Below, piece after piece: positions 1 to 11,373 of a stretch of DNA of 64,000 bases. The notes under the pieces were generated by a model. It worked only from the letters and a program-made list of their open reading frames with translations, ran no database searches and had not been told where the DNA came from. Source of the stretch: Nemertoderma westbladi (lineage: Eukaryota > Xenacoelomorpha > Nemertodermatida > Nemertodermatidae); the NCBI GenBank assembly GCA_032718475.1, contig JAUCBJ010005028.1:1-64000 (forward strand), read 5' to 3'. Within the stretch, counting starts at the first letter, position 1. The number at the start of each line of letters is the position of its first letter. The translations under genes and the position numbers were made by a program.

Positions 1-109
1 CGTATGCGGGTGTGCACAAAACAAAGGTCGAAGACCATTTAAAAGTAAGACTAAGACCCCCTCCCCCCCCCCCATGTACAAAAGTAACGTCTCGATTATA
101 AATCTCGAC

Positions 110-440
110 GCCACTTCCTACGTTCGCTCCAACAGCTCCGCTGAGACCCAGGGAGCGGGTCAAACGCATCCACTACCAGGAGGCCTGCGAAACACGCAGG
201 ATGCACTTCACACCGCTCTGTGTTCCACTGATGGAGTTTGGGGTGCGGAGGCGGCGGTCTTCATCCGGCACCTTGCTGAGACCCTGCAGTCTAAGCAGAT
301 CGGGATGAGGCAGCGTGGGTTGGGGGTGGTGTTGGGTGCGGTGAGGCGACGGCTGCAGTTCGGTCTCCTTCGGGCAACCTCTCTGTGCCTGCGGGGTGGG
401 AGGGTCTCGGGTTTGGGGAAGGGGCCGGATCCGGGGGATA
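110..440 (+). pseudogene. Retrotransposon pol C-terminal fragment
   Basis: A GC-rich stretch inside an open frame (74-571). It reads like the region after the reverse transcriptase in many invertebrate retroelement polyproteins: an ALCSTDGVWG-like segment, then a basic segment VRRRLQFGLLRATSLCLRG. The RT catalytic part is absent. The frame runs into a 22-nt G run at 459-480 and then unrelated AT-rich DNA. This is a truncated relic. The family assignment rests on recalled pattern similarity only, so the clade is left open. Confidence 0.45.
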
Positions 441-914
441 GACCAGGACATGTACTGTGGGGGGGGGGGGGGGGGGGGGGTCTAGAATTACCGATCATAA
501 TCGTAGAATCCACTCAATCAAAATTCTGTCGACACCCCATATGGAGCATATATTGGTCCATCATTGTTTAGAATTGTAGGAGAAGATACATTTCTTGCAA
601 TCAGTGTTTTTTTAACATACAAAATATACTACTAATAAAATAACACACTGGCTAGTCAAACCCAGAATATCGTTGCCAAGACAATATCATATTGGCGCTT
701 CAGTGTGGAGGTAAGTAAAGTAGCAATGTAGTAATTGAGAGAGCTGTCGGGCAGTCTGCTCCACATTGACAACTATTAATTGGGTTCCCATTCGTTATTA
801 TTATTATTACTTATTAGGCTGCCCTGCTTTGCTTAGGCGCGTAATTTATTACAACAATATTGATAGCAATGGATCCGTCCATATTTCCAGCTCTAGCTGG
901 CAAGCTTGTCTCCA

Positions 915-1370
915 TATCTGTTTGTCATCTACACTACCAACATTATCAATAAGCTACAGGAAAATGGGCTTGGATGCAATAGGAATAGGATATGGACAGT
1001 ATCATGACCTACTATAATACGACCTGGTATGCTGCAGCAGCCCACTAAATTTAGTGGGCTGCTGCAGCATACCAGGTCGTATTATAGTAGGTCATGACAG
1101 TATACTCTGTTATGCCGATGACCTATTAACTTCTGGCTCCTGAAAGGTATACTTTAGAAACAATAATTGCTATTGTAATTTCTGAACTGCAGAAAATTAA
1201 ACTGGAGATCTCACAAGTAAAACAGAATGGTCTTATCATCTCCCATCATCCCACAATCATAATCTCCTGCCCACTTTTATTGAGGTGAATGGTGTATTAA
1301 TAACCCTCTAAACCATTTCTGAAGTTTTTAGGTGTAAAGATTAATAATAAATACGATTGGGGAATGCTGT
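915..1370 (+). pseudogene. LINE reverse-transcriptase fragment, interrupted
   Basis: Decayed non-LTR retrotransposon RT. The IGIGYGQY segment lies before, and a YADD-like segment (YADDLLTSGS, in another frame) just after, the palindromic element at 1003-1096. Ignoring that insert, the two halves form the expected stretch around the RT catalytic YADD box. A second recognisable piece further on reads FLGVKI. Several stops and frame changes show it is dead. Confidence 0.5.
1003..1096. mobile_element. 94-bp perfectly palindromic MITE, 7-bp TSD
   Basis: The segment is its own reverse complement from CATGACCTACTAT to ATAGTAGGTCATG, with two 47-bp arms and no loop. The axis lies between 1049 and 1050. 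It is flanked on both sides by ACAGTAT (996-1002 and 1097-1103), a 7-bp target-site duplication, and it sits inside a LINE RT remnant. A longer relative with the same termini is at 11374-11596. A 7-8-bp TSD and CATGA ends recall P-superfamily elements; that assignment is inference. Confidence 0.8.
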
Positions 1371-2504
1371 CGTTATATTAGGCGAGACCTTTCTACGGAA
1401 GGGATGGACCAGGGATTAATGGATTAAAGGGATTAATGATAGCATTAATTAAAACTTGGAACCAACTTGAAACAATTACAAAGCAACTTACAGAATATAA
1501 ACATTATAAGAAAATCATTCAAATAAAATTTTTAACCCACTACAATCGATATGATGAAATTAATTAAATCAACATGATCTGGAGTGGCTCATGCGAGAAC
1601 TGTTGATTCTGTGTCCCTGTCCGAGTCGTACAGTAGTTATTTCCCGGTCTACTGTAGTATTGTGTACTGTAGTTCGGCGGGCCTGACCCTGCTGTGGAAC
1701 TTTGACACGTATTTCCTATATTATCAGCTGAAGTACTTCAATGTGCGGTGCTGCCTCATGTATTTCACCTATATATGAGTACCGGAAATATACGAAGTTT
1801 TATATATTATATTATATACCATTCGCAACCTACCTATCGATATCTTGTCCAACTCACTTGTTCCCTACTCGATACCAGACCAATCTCTACGGATTTATTA
1901 ATGTCATGCCTTACTACCTTAGCTCACTGCAACGTGCTGCAGCCTGACCGAATAACACGTTTAATGAACTTCTATGTTTGGCTATGATGAGACAATGCAG
2001 TTCCGACAGATATAATGGGCTTATGGGTATTTAATTGATAGCACCGCTAAAGCAAGCTATGCTTTGTCCATGGAAAGGTCCATCCCATGCTATGCTATGC
2101 CGATTTCAGTTTTAATGTTTGGCGAAATATTGTCAGTCTGTTTATTCCGAAACACATTTTATTGTGAAAATAATGTCCATTTAATTTTTTATGGAAACAC
2201 GCCATGTAGTAAAATCACCATGTCCCAAAACTAAACATGTTGAGAAGTCAAAACTTACAGAATCGGGTTAGCCATTCAATTCTGCACAAAAATCGACTAA
2301 CGTACGTTTTTTTTTTTTTTACATATAAAAGGTACTACCCCCCCCCCCCCCCCCCCCCCCCCCCTCTCCCCCTTACAATGAGACGAGATAGACATCAAAT
2401 TATCCGAGATGAGATTTACATTTAGTTTCTTAATCATTAAAAAAAACATAATAATTAATAATTATTGCACTAAAATTCGTCATATAGACGAGTCGTAAAT
2501 AATT
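1371..2504. other. Intergenic, no gene seen
   Basis: AT-rich DNA downstream of the LINE relic and 3' of HDAC8. It contains a T run near 2309 and a 27-nt C run at 2338-2364. Short open frames here have no recognisable domain. AT-rich sequence just after the HDAC8 stop (2400-2500) would hold its polyadenylation signal; none was pinned down. Confidence 0.5.
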
Positions 2505-4091
2505 TTAAGATTCTATTTGGATTTTATTTATGTTTTTCGTAATCTGAGTTAATAATCCATCGATATATTCTTTGCTATTCTCATCCGGCCTGTAACCCTG
2601 AGCAACAGCGAGACTATAGGTAGGCCCGTAGTCGCATAGCAACGGATGTTCCGGTATATCTTCGGCCATCGGGCGCTGGAGGGCGCACCCGGTGAGCGCG
2701 GCCCAGCACCGAGCGGTGTTGGTCACGTGATACCCGCCGCCCCCTAGCAGGAGCGTGGGAATCCCGGAATCCATCAACAGCCGCACGCAAGAGGATAAAC
2801 CCTGGGGAGTTAGATTGAACGCGAGATGGGGGTCCTCGGACAGACAGTCGGCACCGCACTGACAGACAACCGCCGAAGGTCTGAACCTATCTAACAGACG
2901 TTCTACAACAAGGCGGAACAATGGAACGAATTGTTGGTCACGGATTCCGCTTATAAGAGGAACGTTCACTGCATAGAAGGTTCCCTTCCCCTCCCCTCGG
3001 TCGCTCACTGCACCGGTTCCCGGGTAGAATCCAACCTCGTATTTATGGAAGGACAGCGTGACCACCTTGTCGGTATACCAGAAAGCGTTCTCTACCGCGT
3101 CCCCGTGGTGCAGGTCTAGGTCTACGTATAGGACCCTGGAGAAAGTTTCTCGGAGAGTTAGTATGGAGAGAACTACATCGTTAATGTAACAGAAACCGCT
3201 AGCGTGGTCGCTAAACGCGTGGTGCCATCCACCTAAACAATAGTAAAAGAAGGTAAGAAGAGCCGGATAGGAGGGAACCAAGTCAGCAGAGCAGAGTCAA
3301 GGAATGCTCATATACAATTTATCATTTTCAGAGTTTAAACATATCACAACAGCTCAGGTGTACCGGTGGCGGTAATGGAACTCTGGAATTATTCGAGGCC
3401 CGCCTCGCGCCTCAAACCAGCCGCCTTTTCTTGGTTTAGTTACAAATTCCTAAAATGGGGCATATAATTTCCGCAAAAAAGTTGCTCGCGTGAGGGGACC
3501 AGCCCGGCCCTGGATGGATGGGCCCTGGCCTACAATATGATGCTGTATCAAACGTTGCATCGTGCGAGGCGTTTTAATTAAACGTGCTAACTAATGTGCA
3601 TAATAAAATGTTTTTTTTTGGCTGCGAATTTTGGATTTCGCAGAGAAAAATTACAAACATGTGCCTTAATCTGGTAATGGGGAATAATACCGCCTACCTC
3701 CCCAATTAATAGCCACATTGCAGGATCCCTTCGCTAGTAGCTTCGCTCCCGTAATACTCGCTCCAGCGACCAAGCGGCAGTATTCATAGAGGCCTTGACT
3801 AACGGGACAGTCGTAATCTAACCCAAAGTTATCGTCTTCGACCTGCTCCGGTGTGCTACCGGTATCGCTGGCAGTCCTGAGGAACTCGATGTAATCTACC
3901 GAATGATACCGCGTTAGATCCTCAACTGTACACGGATGAGGAGAGATCACAATCAAAGAGTTCGTTAAGTCGTAGGCGTCACATAGTTCATATGTATGCC
4001 GCAAACGGTCTTTTGTCACAGTAAAGTTATCGCAAATACTAATATACTCCTGAGAGTGCAGTGATATAACCCTCCTATTAGGTTGTGTCAT
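2505..4091 (-). CDS. HDAC8: Histone deacetylase 8 (class I, zinc-dependent)
   Basis: Removes acetyl groups from lysines on histones and other proteins (SMC3 in vertebrates) using a zinc ion. Two exons: 4091-3698, then 3232-2505, with a 465-bp GT-AG intron. The splice joins ..NWG to GGWHH in phase, giving 373 aa against about 377 aa for vertebrate HDAC8. Expected class I residues are present: active-site rim YD (93-94), paired His 135/136 in GWHH, zinc ligands D171 and H173 in DLDLHHGD, D260 in GAD, and catalytic Y299 in GGGGY. The protein is short, without the long C-terminal tail of HDAC1/2/3, which together with the sequence favours HDAC8. The ATG at 4091 fits the family N-terminus. No frameshift or premature stop was seen, so it looks functional. 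Confidence 0.93.
3233..3697 (-). other. HDAC8 intron
   Basis: Donor GTAGGC directly follows the G at 3698. The acceptor is TTTAG before 3232, preceded by a pyrimidine-rich tract. No element or gene was recognised inside. Confidence 0.8.
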
Positions 4092-5138
4092 CCAGTAATA
4101 TGGTGCTTTCCTGCTTTATAGGCGTTAATATGAATAATTCATTAACAATACAGGCATAAACAATAGGGCTATATCAACAAAACACTATAAACTAGCCTAT
4201 TCAATTAATCAAAACGCAATAAACAAATAAAGTGTACAAGTACAATATAATAATAATACTATTTGGCTATTCTTAATTCTTACATTTTCCTCATATATTT
4301 CAATTAGTTGTAGCGTAGCGTACCGGTACTGTGTTTATGTTGTGTACGATAGTTGAAATAATACAGTAATAGAATCTCCTGTGTTAGCCACCACTGACCC
4401 TCACGCATAATGCTTAGGCTTACAGGCTTAACTACTTAAAAATATTTAGTTACCTATCTTAATTATTGTTATTACATTCATTGTGGTGTGTGTGTGTGAA
4501 AAATTGAGACAGGGGGGTGTGGGGGGGAACTGGACGCAAATCCCGTCTTGGCGAATTAATATCCCGCCTGAATGTTAAATTCTCAATTTAGGGAAAAGAG
4601 CAGGCTACTGTGGCACGTTATTCTAAACAAAACAATAAACTGAAGTCAATATAGAACAAGTTACAGTTTTATTTTTGGGAGTAATCAGCTGTTATTTGCG
4701 TCGATTTTCCCCTGGAGATGGAGTACAATGACATTGACATATAGACATAAACATAAAAATAACGAAACACAACAAACAAGATTACCATTTTCATTGATAC
4801 CGTTTAGGATAGTTGGAATTTAGCTGATCCGGCATACAGGCATATGTTGATAGGGTGAGATAACGGTACCGGTACGTACGTACTACAGTACAGCAGTACC
4901 GTACCGGGTACTAAAAATCGTAAACACCTCGCTGCCTGCAGCCTGGAAACAGCTTGAAACACCTATTTTTAATGCCAGAAACATCTAGAAACACCTAGAT
5001 TTATAAAATATTGATGCAGAAAACAATGGTTCGGTATATATGTCTGTTTGTTGGGCGAAAATTCGAAATGGAACATCATAATTATTCAAATATGTCCGTT
5101 GCTATGTTAACCCGAGCGGGATTTTTAAATTGCAAAAA
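4092..5138. other. Upstream region of HDAC8, no gene seen
   Basis: AT-rich flank with a GT microsatellite near 4487 and clustered ACCGGT/GTAC palindromes at 4866-4915. A piece at about 4502-4556 (GAGACAGG...AACTGGACGC...CTTGGCGAATT) recurs at about 50895-50943, so it is part of a dispersed repeat. The HDAC8 promoter should lie at the left end of this stretch; no TATA box can be claimed. Confidence 0.5.
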
Positions 5139-5223
5139 TGATATAATTCAGCCCAGCAGCAAGCACAGTTTGTTGTACCTGCTGTACAACAAACTGTGCT
5201 TGCTGCTGGGCTGAATTATATCA
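5139..5223. repeat. 85-bp perfect hairpin (40-bp arms, 5-nt loop)
   Basis: Arms 5139-5178 and 5184-5223 are exact reverse complements around the loop CTGCT. The arms begin TGATATAATTCAGCCCAGC. No convincing target-site duplication was found, so whether it is a MITE or a foldback rearrangement is open. A transcript would form a pre-miRNA-like stem, but perfect pairing argues for recent DNA origin rather than a conserved microRNA. Confidence 0.8.
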
Positions 5224-5679
5224 ATTGAAATACACGGATTGTAATGGTACTAGACTTAGACTACTGTATGAACGATTCCGACTAAACTCTGAAACTGCAA
5301 GCTTCACGATAAAACTTTAACTTTAATGTGAGAATTTTCTGTTAATATAAGTATAAGATTTTTCCGCGTAGGTGTAGGCTACGCGGGAACCTATGTCTAG
5401 GTTACGCGTAGGCGATGGAATGCAGTTTATCGTAAATATATTTTTCTTTCATGTGAACTGACATTCTAGACTCGTGATTGGTCCAATTATGTACACCACA
5501 ACAGGGGGAATGTTATATTATTGCATGGTGTGTATTTTCCTATTTTCTTTTTGTAAACTATAATAGTGGTATTAGGCCTATTTTGTACATTGTGCAATAC
5601 ATACAGCAATTAGCAATACAAAGTCATAGGGATACACAGATAGGTACCACATTTCGATAAATATACTTAAGGAAAAGTG

Positions 5680-5966
5680 CGATGATTCTTGGCTGCCCCT
5701 GCCATGGGAACCGTTTGTTGTAGAAATACAGAGCTATCCAATACTCTGGGACCAATCTTTAAAAAAACTTTAAAAACTGCCGCGCTAAGGATCAAGTTTG
5801 GGCACAACAAGCTCAAAAACTTAAAGATAAACTTGGTTGGTCATGGAGCTGGGAAGTTTTAAAGGCTAAATTGAGCAAGGGGGGTGGAATTAGGGATCGC
5901 TGCATGAAAGAGAAGGCGAAGGGAAAAAGAACTGTGAAATCAGGGACAAGTACCAAGGAAGTTTAG
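5680..5966 (+). pseudogene. MADF/Myb-SANT-like domain fragment
   Basis: The first frame gives a VEIQSYPILWDQSL segment. After an A-rich slippage point near 5765, another frame gives a basic stretch with spaced tryptophans (VWAQQAQKL, GWSWSWEVLKAKL) and ends at a stop at 5963-5965. The YP-LWD start and the later W...W...L spacing match MADF-type DNA-binding domains, which often travel with transposons. It is frameshifted and has no upstream exon in view, so it is probably a transposon-derived relic. Confidence 0.35.
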
Positions 5967-7131
5967 CGATTGGTGTTAGATGGGGCCTTGTTCTTTTCTG
6001 GGCGAAAAATTTGATCATAGGAAGACATCAGCATATATGTCCAAACACAGTGACGATCCTCACAGTTTAATTATTTATGTATTATTATAGTATTATTCAT
6101 AATTATTTATTACATTGAAAAAAAAGTAGAACTCTTATTCATTATTCTCGAGACATTTTAATAAAGGGTCGAGAGAATATTGGAAAAAATGTTCTACGAT
6201 TTTTTCCCATGTAATACGTGATTTTATTCTTAAATTGGTACTTTTTGTTGCTCAATTCTTTAATTATTGATAGCGATATAGTGTTACAAAATGAATTCAA
6301 CTGTAGTACTGTATTACACGATATTGTTTCTGCAAAGTTACTGCGATTCCAATTTCTGTATTCTTAAACTCCTGATGCTGCCTAACTCAGTGTTAAATAA
6401 TTTAATAGTCTAATAAACGCCTTACAGACACTAAAGTTACAATAACTTTTGGGTGTGTAAATGAGTTTGGCTCAAAAATTACGTGCAAAACTTTTCTACT
6501 TCGAATGTAATAAAATTTAAGAAATTCCACCTCAAATATTTTTGTGACGGGATCCTGGTTGGCAAAGGATCCCGACCGGATAGATCGATGTCGCCGCGTT
6601 GATAATACTAAAAGGAATGAAGGCTGAAGGCCAGGTGAAATAAAGAGTCTGATGTTATTACTTGATGTTACTAACTTGCAATATTTACCGCAAACTGTTA
6701 ATTCAATAAGAATGACCTATTCTGCATTATAAAGTGTTTGATTAATCCGACTCTATCCATTCAGTTTCTTAAGAAACTGATAACAATCGTGGCCACAGTA
6801 TTGTATAATTCAGTTTGACCTTTCTTTCTTGAGGTTGTTGACTACAAACACACCGCGGCGAATAGTTAAGATACCGTAACTGAGAAATTACAGCTCCACC
6901 CAGATTCGCAACTTTACAGTACAATATAATTTCTCGGTTTACATACATTTTTAATCACATTTTTAAATAAACTGCATTACCATTGTAATCCGATACAACA
7001 TTACATTCTGTAGGTGAACAATATTGCATTTGGCATTGTTTTTTGAGTCATTGAGGCTACTACAGAAGGTCTACAGTTTGTTTTACAGTATAACTGCCAG
7101 CTGTTGCAATAGAGGCCAAAGTAGTAGTATC
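5967..7131. other. Intergenic, no gene seen
   Basis: AT-rich DNA. A weak inverted repeat surrounds 6115-6215 (AAAAAGTAGAAC... against GTTCTACGATTTTTT). No coding potential was recognised. Confidence 0.4.
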
Positions 7132-7379
7132 TTGCACGGCTCTGCGACGCTTAGACCCCCTTGACACCCAGGGTCTCATATGACACCCTATGTGTGTCAC
7201 TGGCGCCGCCAGACTGTCTGGGTGACACCTGCTAGTTAGGGTAATTAGACCCTAATTGACATGTGTCATCAATTAATTAGTACATTTAAACCCTAATGAC
7301 TCTGCATTGGGGTTTAATTGATTACACTAATTGACGTTATGGTACCCGTAGGGTGTCTAGGCGTCGCAGAGCCGTGCAA
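7132..7379. mobile_element. 248-bp MITE with TTGCACGGCTCTGCGACGC ends
   Basis: Terminal inverted repeats of about 24 bp (TTGCACGGCTCTGCGACGC at 7132, its complement ending at 7379). The interior is rich in GTGTCA/TGACAC and ACCCTAAT words. A degraded end of the same family is at about 12964-12990, at the matching edge of the related repeat on the opposite strand. No transposase is encoded; the superfamily is unknown. Confidence 0.65.
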
Positions 7380-8095
7380 ACAAGGTGTCATTAATTGACA
7401 CCTCTTTCCTAATTACTCTTATTATCGGCCCTACTTTAATTAATTATTTTAACTATGGCATTGGTTGTATCCCTTATCATATATGTGACTATTAAAATAT
7501 TTCTTTGTATTGTTTTTATTCAATCAATTGTACTGTTTTCGAAAACTACTTTTAGATTTGTGGGTTTAACTCAGTTACCAATAACTCGGTTCATATACAT
7601 CGATAGGTTACTGACTGTTTGACTTGTACTGACTTAAGTACTTTGGTAATCATTTATTTATTTTTCGTACGTGTTAAAACGGAACAATGGATGGATGGAT
7701 AGAAAAACAATTTGTTTTGCTATATTTCGGACATCTCACGGTAGAACGTCGTCAGGCTTTAATTTAATCACACAAAAGAACAACAGATTTCTTACGGTAG
7801 ACGACGGTCTATCGTAAGGTGTCCGAAATATAGCAAAACAAATTATTTTTCTATTTTTCTCCCCATCCATTGTTCCGTTTTAACACGTACGAAATTAAAT
7901 CAACTATGGATGTCAGACCACTTAAATCATTATATATGTTTTATTATTTTGTCAAGCTATATCTTGCTAATCTATATTAATTTTCTTTGTAATAACTGAG
8001 GTTTTCGAGGCCGCTGATTCCAATGGTGCTAATCTCGAGACATTATAACCTAAAATAAATCCGTCCGCGAGGTCCGCGAGGCTCGCCTAAATAAC
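7380..8095. repeat. Dispersed repeat, copy A (inverted partner at 12170-12970)
   Basis: Reads as the reverse complement of 12170-12970 over most of its length. Shared landmarks are AGGTGTCATTAATTGACACC, the TTTTCGAAAACTAC..GATTTGTGGGTT segment, GTCAAGCTATATCTTG, and the GTTTTCGAGG..GCTGATTCC segment. Copy A carries the nested MITE at 7666-7893, which copy B lacks. Copy B carries a different insert at 12374-12735. Confidence 0.7.
7666..7893. mobile_element. Long-TIR MITE nested in repeat copy A
   Basis: Inverted ends of roughly 80 bp (CGTACGTGTTAAAACGGAAC... and its complement GTTCCGTTTTAACACGTACG) flank a short centre around 7770-7790. The arms also share the segment AAACAAATTGTTTTGCTA/TAGCAAAACAAATT. 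It is absent from the otherwise matching copy at 12.1-12.9 kb, which supports insertion. Confidence 0.65.
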
Positions 8096-8282
8096 AAATC
8101 TTGTTTAGCAGCTATAATGAATTCTGAACGTTGTTTCCAACGGCGCTACTCCCGGAAGTAACAATTTGACCTCAAATCAATTTTATATAACCGCCAGTTT
8201 CACTTGCGCGTAACTCAAGAGTTGATTTTTAATTAGACAGCCCTTATTTATTTATGTAATATTATGGTATTGGAAAAAAAGT

Positions 8283-8525
8283 GGAAAAAATTAGGAAGCA
8301 CGTCAACAACGGGGGTTGAACCAGCGCTAAACAGATAACCATATGTACGTTTCGGCATCTCAGGACTCATCAGTTGTAGCGCTAACCAGTTCAGCCACTT
8401 GCCCCTGACACTTACTCTCCTATATAAACCACTCTATTGAACACGCAGTCTTAAGGTGCATATCTTATCTCTAACAGCGGACCTACCGCCCTACCGGCCT
8501 CAAGTATGCTAGAGTGAAACAGGAG
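8283..8525 (-). mobile_element. tRNA-derived SINE or retrozyme-like unit, copy 1 (with hammerhead motif)
   Basis: On the minus strand it has a Pol III A-box-like TGGCTGAACTGG (rc of about 8386-8397) and a B-box-like GGTTCAACCCC (rc of about 8313-8323). Between them lies a hammerhead-like core. The left and right flanks of the unit match 11645-11850 in the same orientation, so this is a dispersed family. Pol III-type SINEs with hammerheads are known from schistosomes (Sma family), and related non-autonomous retrozymes from other animals. The exact ends are approximate. Confidence 0.65.
8335..8387 (-). ncRNA. Degenerate hammerhead ribozyme motif
   Basis: The minus strand carries CTGATGAG (rc 8366-8373) and GAAAC (rc 8349-8353), the two invariant hammerhead core segments. 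Stem II between them is mismatched (TCCTGAGATGC, where copy 2 has a perfect GGCA/TGCC stem). The short stem III has a C-A mismatch, and stem I pairs poorly. It is probably a decayed, inactive copy. Confidence 0.5.
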
Positions 8526-8639
8526 AAATGTACAACAAATAATCTTCTCGAGTATTTCTGCCAGGTGATAATAATTAAATGAATTGGAGTTGAGCTGTTG
8601 ATGCAACTTTAGTAAAGTTAGGAACGCAGAGGCATGGGT

Positions 8640-9184
8640 AGCTCTTTCAAAAATGGATGCCATCTGGAAATCAGATCTCTCCAGGCACCTGAAGACTAAG
8701 TTCTTTCGAGCCATAGTGGAAAGTGTATTTTTATACGGGGGTGAGACCTGGACACTGACTAAATCACTTGAACAACGAATTTATTGTTGCTACACAAGAC
8801 TACTAAGGGCAGCCCTAAACATCAGCTAGAGACAACACATGACAAACGCCGAGCTTTATGGTACAATACCACCTGTATCAACCACCCTCCGTGAATGCAG
8901 ATTAAGATTCAGTGGGCACTGCTGGCGAAGTAAAGACGAGGTCATACAAAATCTACTTTTCTTGCAACCAACACATAGAAAGCGTACCCTGGACGACCGG
9001 CCATAACATATATAGATCAACTTGAAATGGATACTGAACTTGGGAAAAACGAAATTGCGACAACTATGGAGAATCGGGAAGCCTGGCAGGATCTCATTTC
9101 CACTGTCTGAGTTCGCTCGACCTACAGTAGTACTAGTAGTTGGAGAATCGGGAAGCCTAAAAGGATCTCATTTCCTCTTTCTGA
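8640..9184 (+). pseudogene. LINE (RTE/CR1-like) pol 3' end, with duplicated tail
   Basis: Translation gives the C-terminal pattern of many invertebrate LINE polymerases: FFRAIVESVFLYGGETWTL, then RLLRAALNIS, then ELYG...RLRFSGHCWR, then YIDQL. In-frame stops and frame changes interrupt it. The terminal piece GGAGAATCGGGAAGCCT...GGATCTCATTTCC (9068-9105) is repeated at 9140-9175, a short tandem duplication of the 3' end. Confidence 0.6.
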
Positions 9185-11373
9185 GTGTGTAATAGATTTT
9201 TCTTAAATTTCCCCAATTCTAGGTAGTCGGTCTCAGACTTGTCAAAATCCCTAAACATGTGAAAAATAAGTATTTAATTTAAATATAGTGATAAGTATAC
9301 TAACGGATCTGCATTCACATCAAGTAACTGGAAAAGCCCCGCCCCAATCAACCCAACAGACATGTTGTTACACGATGCACTTCTTACGGGTATCACTTTA
9401 AAGTCTGTCTCAATCCGATGCCTTTTCATCCGCTCTCAGACAGCTGCCTTTGCCGTTTCTGCAACCTATCTTGCTCTTATAGATACTGTAGGCCTACCAC
9501 TACTAACTATCTCCATTGCTTACATTGCCCACCCCTGTCTGTTCTCGCATCCATTTAACTTCAACCTTTATAACTCTCATAATAATACTATGGACATACA
9601 GTACATTTCATTATTCACATTCGTTTTATATTTGTGGTTTATTAATAAAGAAAATTTGAATATACGCCGTTATGTTTACCCCGACTATGGGGTGTATTGT
9701 ATTGTAAAGAAATATTTCCGAGATTGAGCCATTTTTTCGCCTATATTGAGTGGACTAACTTGGATACATGCAAGTACATACAACCAACAGATTTCTAGCA
9801 TTATCACATTCCAAACGGATGATCGAACTTATTCATTAAATTAGACCAGAGGCGATATATTTCCATGGAGACAACAAGGAAACATCTTACTCAAAATCGC
9901 CAATCTCAAATAAACTTAATCTGAAAACTAAATCGAATATTTTGTCATTATAAAAAAACGGACACTAACTATAAGGTAAAAGTTATAAGTAAGTCATCTG
10001 GGCAAGAACGACATTTAGTTAGCATCTTTTACTTCAGAATATTGCATACGGTTGCAGGAGTATATTGTAGTGGAAGGGGAGGGAATGTCCTGTCCCATAT
10101 GCTGGCTACATACAGATCCCCGGTAGTCATTGTAGTGTGCCAGGCAACAAACAGGAAATAATAACTGCATCTTATGCGTAGTTATAAAATATTTCTTGCT
10201 AGATATCATATTAGGTCTCAGCCCCAAAGAAATGCAATAATACAGCCCTTAGGACGTAATACAGTACTAGAGAGGGGCAGCTGTTATGTGTTGTGTTGCG
10301 CATATGGTGCAGTTCTTGTATATTCCTGGAATTAGACCGATGAGTTGTGCAATAGGCGAGTTGAAAGTATAAAGAAGTACAACGTTGATATACAGTTGAC
10401 ATAAAACTCAGACTTGCTGTCTTTCAGTATAGAGCATTATTTAATTCATTACCGTCGGGTAAGGGTACATAAAGTAGTTCTTTTTGTTATAACTTAAAAA
10501 TCATATACTTGTGCAACAATGATGGAGAAACAAAATTTCATGTCCGTCTGTCTGTCTGTAATGAAAATTTCATTCGTAAATAACTTTTGAAGATTTTAAC
10601 CATTTTCAACCAAATTTTGTATGGGCAGACGAGAGGAAAAGTTCCAATATTTTTTAAATTTACGGGCAAATACCTCTCGAACTTTTTACCTCAGAGCAAA
10701 TCGAACTTGTTTCGAACTTGCTCAAGTTTGCGTGCTGCACGTTACGAACGAACGTGTTACCAGTTACGTATATTCTTAGTCTATTCTAGTTTTTAAATAT
10801 AATATAATAAATATTATAAATATTATACATAATAAGTGCATGTGATAATTGAATGTACCGACATACTGACTAACAGGGTTTTTTTATGTATATTAACTTA
10901 AAAGTAAACACAAGAGTCTTACACCCCTTAAACTACACAAAAATATAGAATCAGGACATTTAGCCCAAAATACTTTCCAGACCCTAAGGCCATCAAGGAA
11001 AACAAAACAAAACAAACAAAAAACACAAACAAAAATAACATAACATGCTCCATATACAGGTATGTATCGCAACCCTAACCCTAAAACCTAACCGCCATAC
11101 ACTAAATGATACCGTTAATAAACTGCACGAAAGCTAAGCCTATATTCTATAAGAAAATATATGACAATTTTGTCGGTGTGAAAGAGGTTAGGACTAGGGC
11201 GAAAATAATTAATTTGACTTATTTCTTATTACTTATGTATATTTGACTTATAATTAATTTCACTTATTAATAATAAGTGTATGTCCGTCTATTTGATATG
11301 CCCAATATCAATCCTATGAAGATATCAATCACGAAACTTGTTAGTGCTGTTGTATTTATAAGGAGGAAGGATC
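9185..11373. other. Intergenic, no supported gene
   Basis: The longest open frame (9362-9727) has no recognisable domain and ordinary AT-rich composition. Pieces near 10530-10650 (GTCCGTCTGTCTGTCTGTAATG...) resemble dispersed repeat debris also seen near 39420-39690 and 41725-41770. A short CCCTAACCCTAA run near 11073 is too brief to be telomeric. Confidence 0.4.

Noticed and set aside
208-513. Minus-strand frames in the first 0.5 kb
   Set aside because: Proline-rich translations of the C/G run and antisense to the retroelement fragment.
8300-8405. Functional tRNA gene on the minus strand
   Set aside because: A- and B-box-like words exist, but the intervening DNA is too long and holds a hammerhead core, and no acceptor stem forms. 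SINE-like instead.
9362-9727. 121-codon frame as a possible small gene
   Set aside because: No domain, no conserved pattern, AT-rich composition like its surroundings.
11065-11095. CCCTAACCCTAA telomere-like run
   Set aside because: Only about two to three units. Too short for an interstitial telomere claim.
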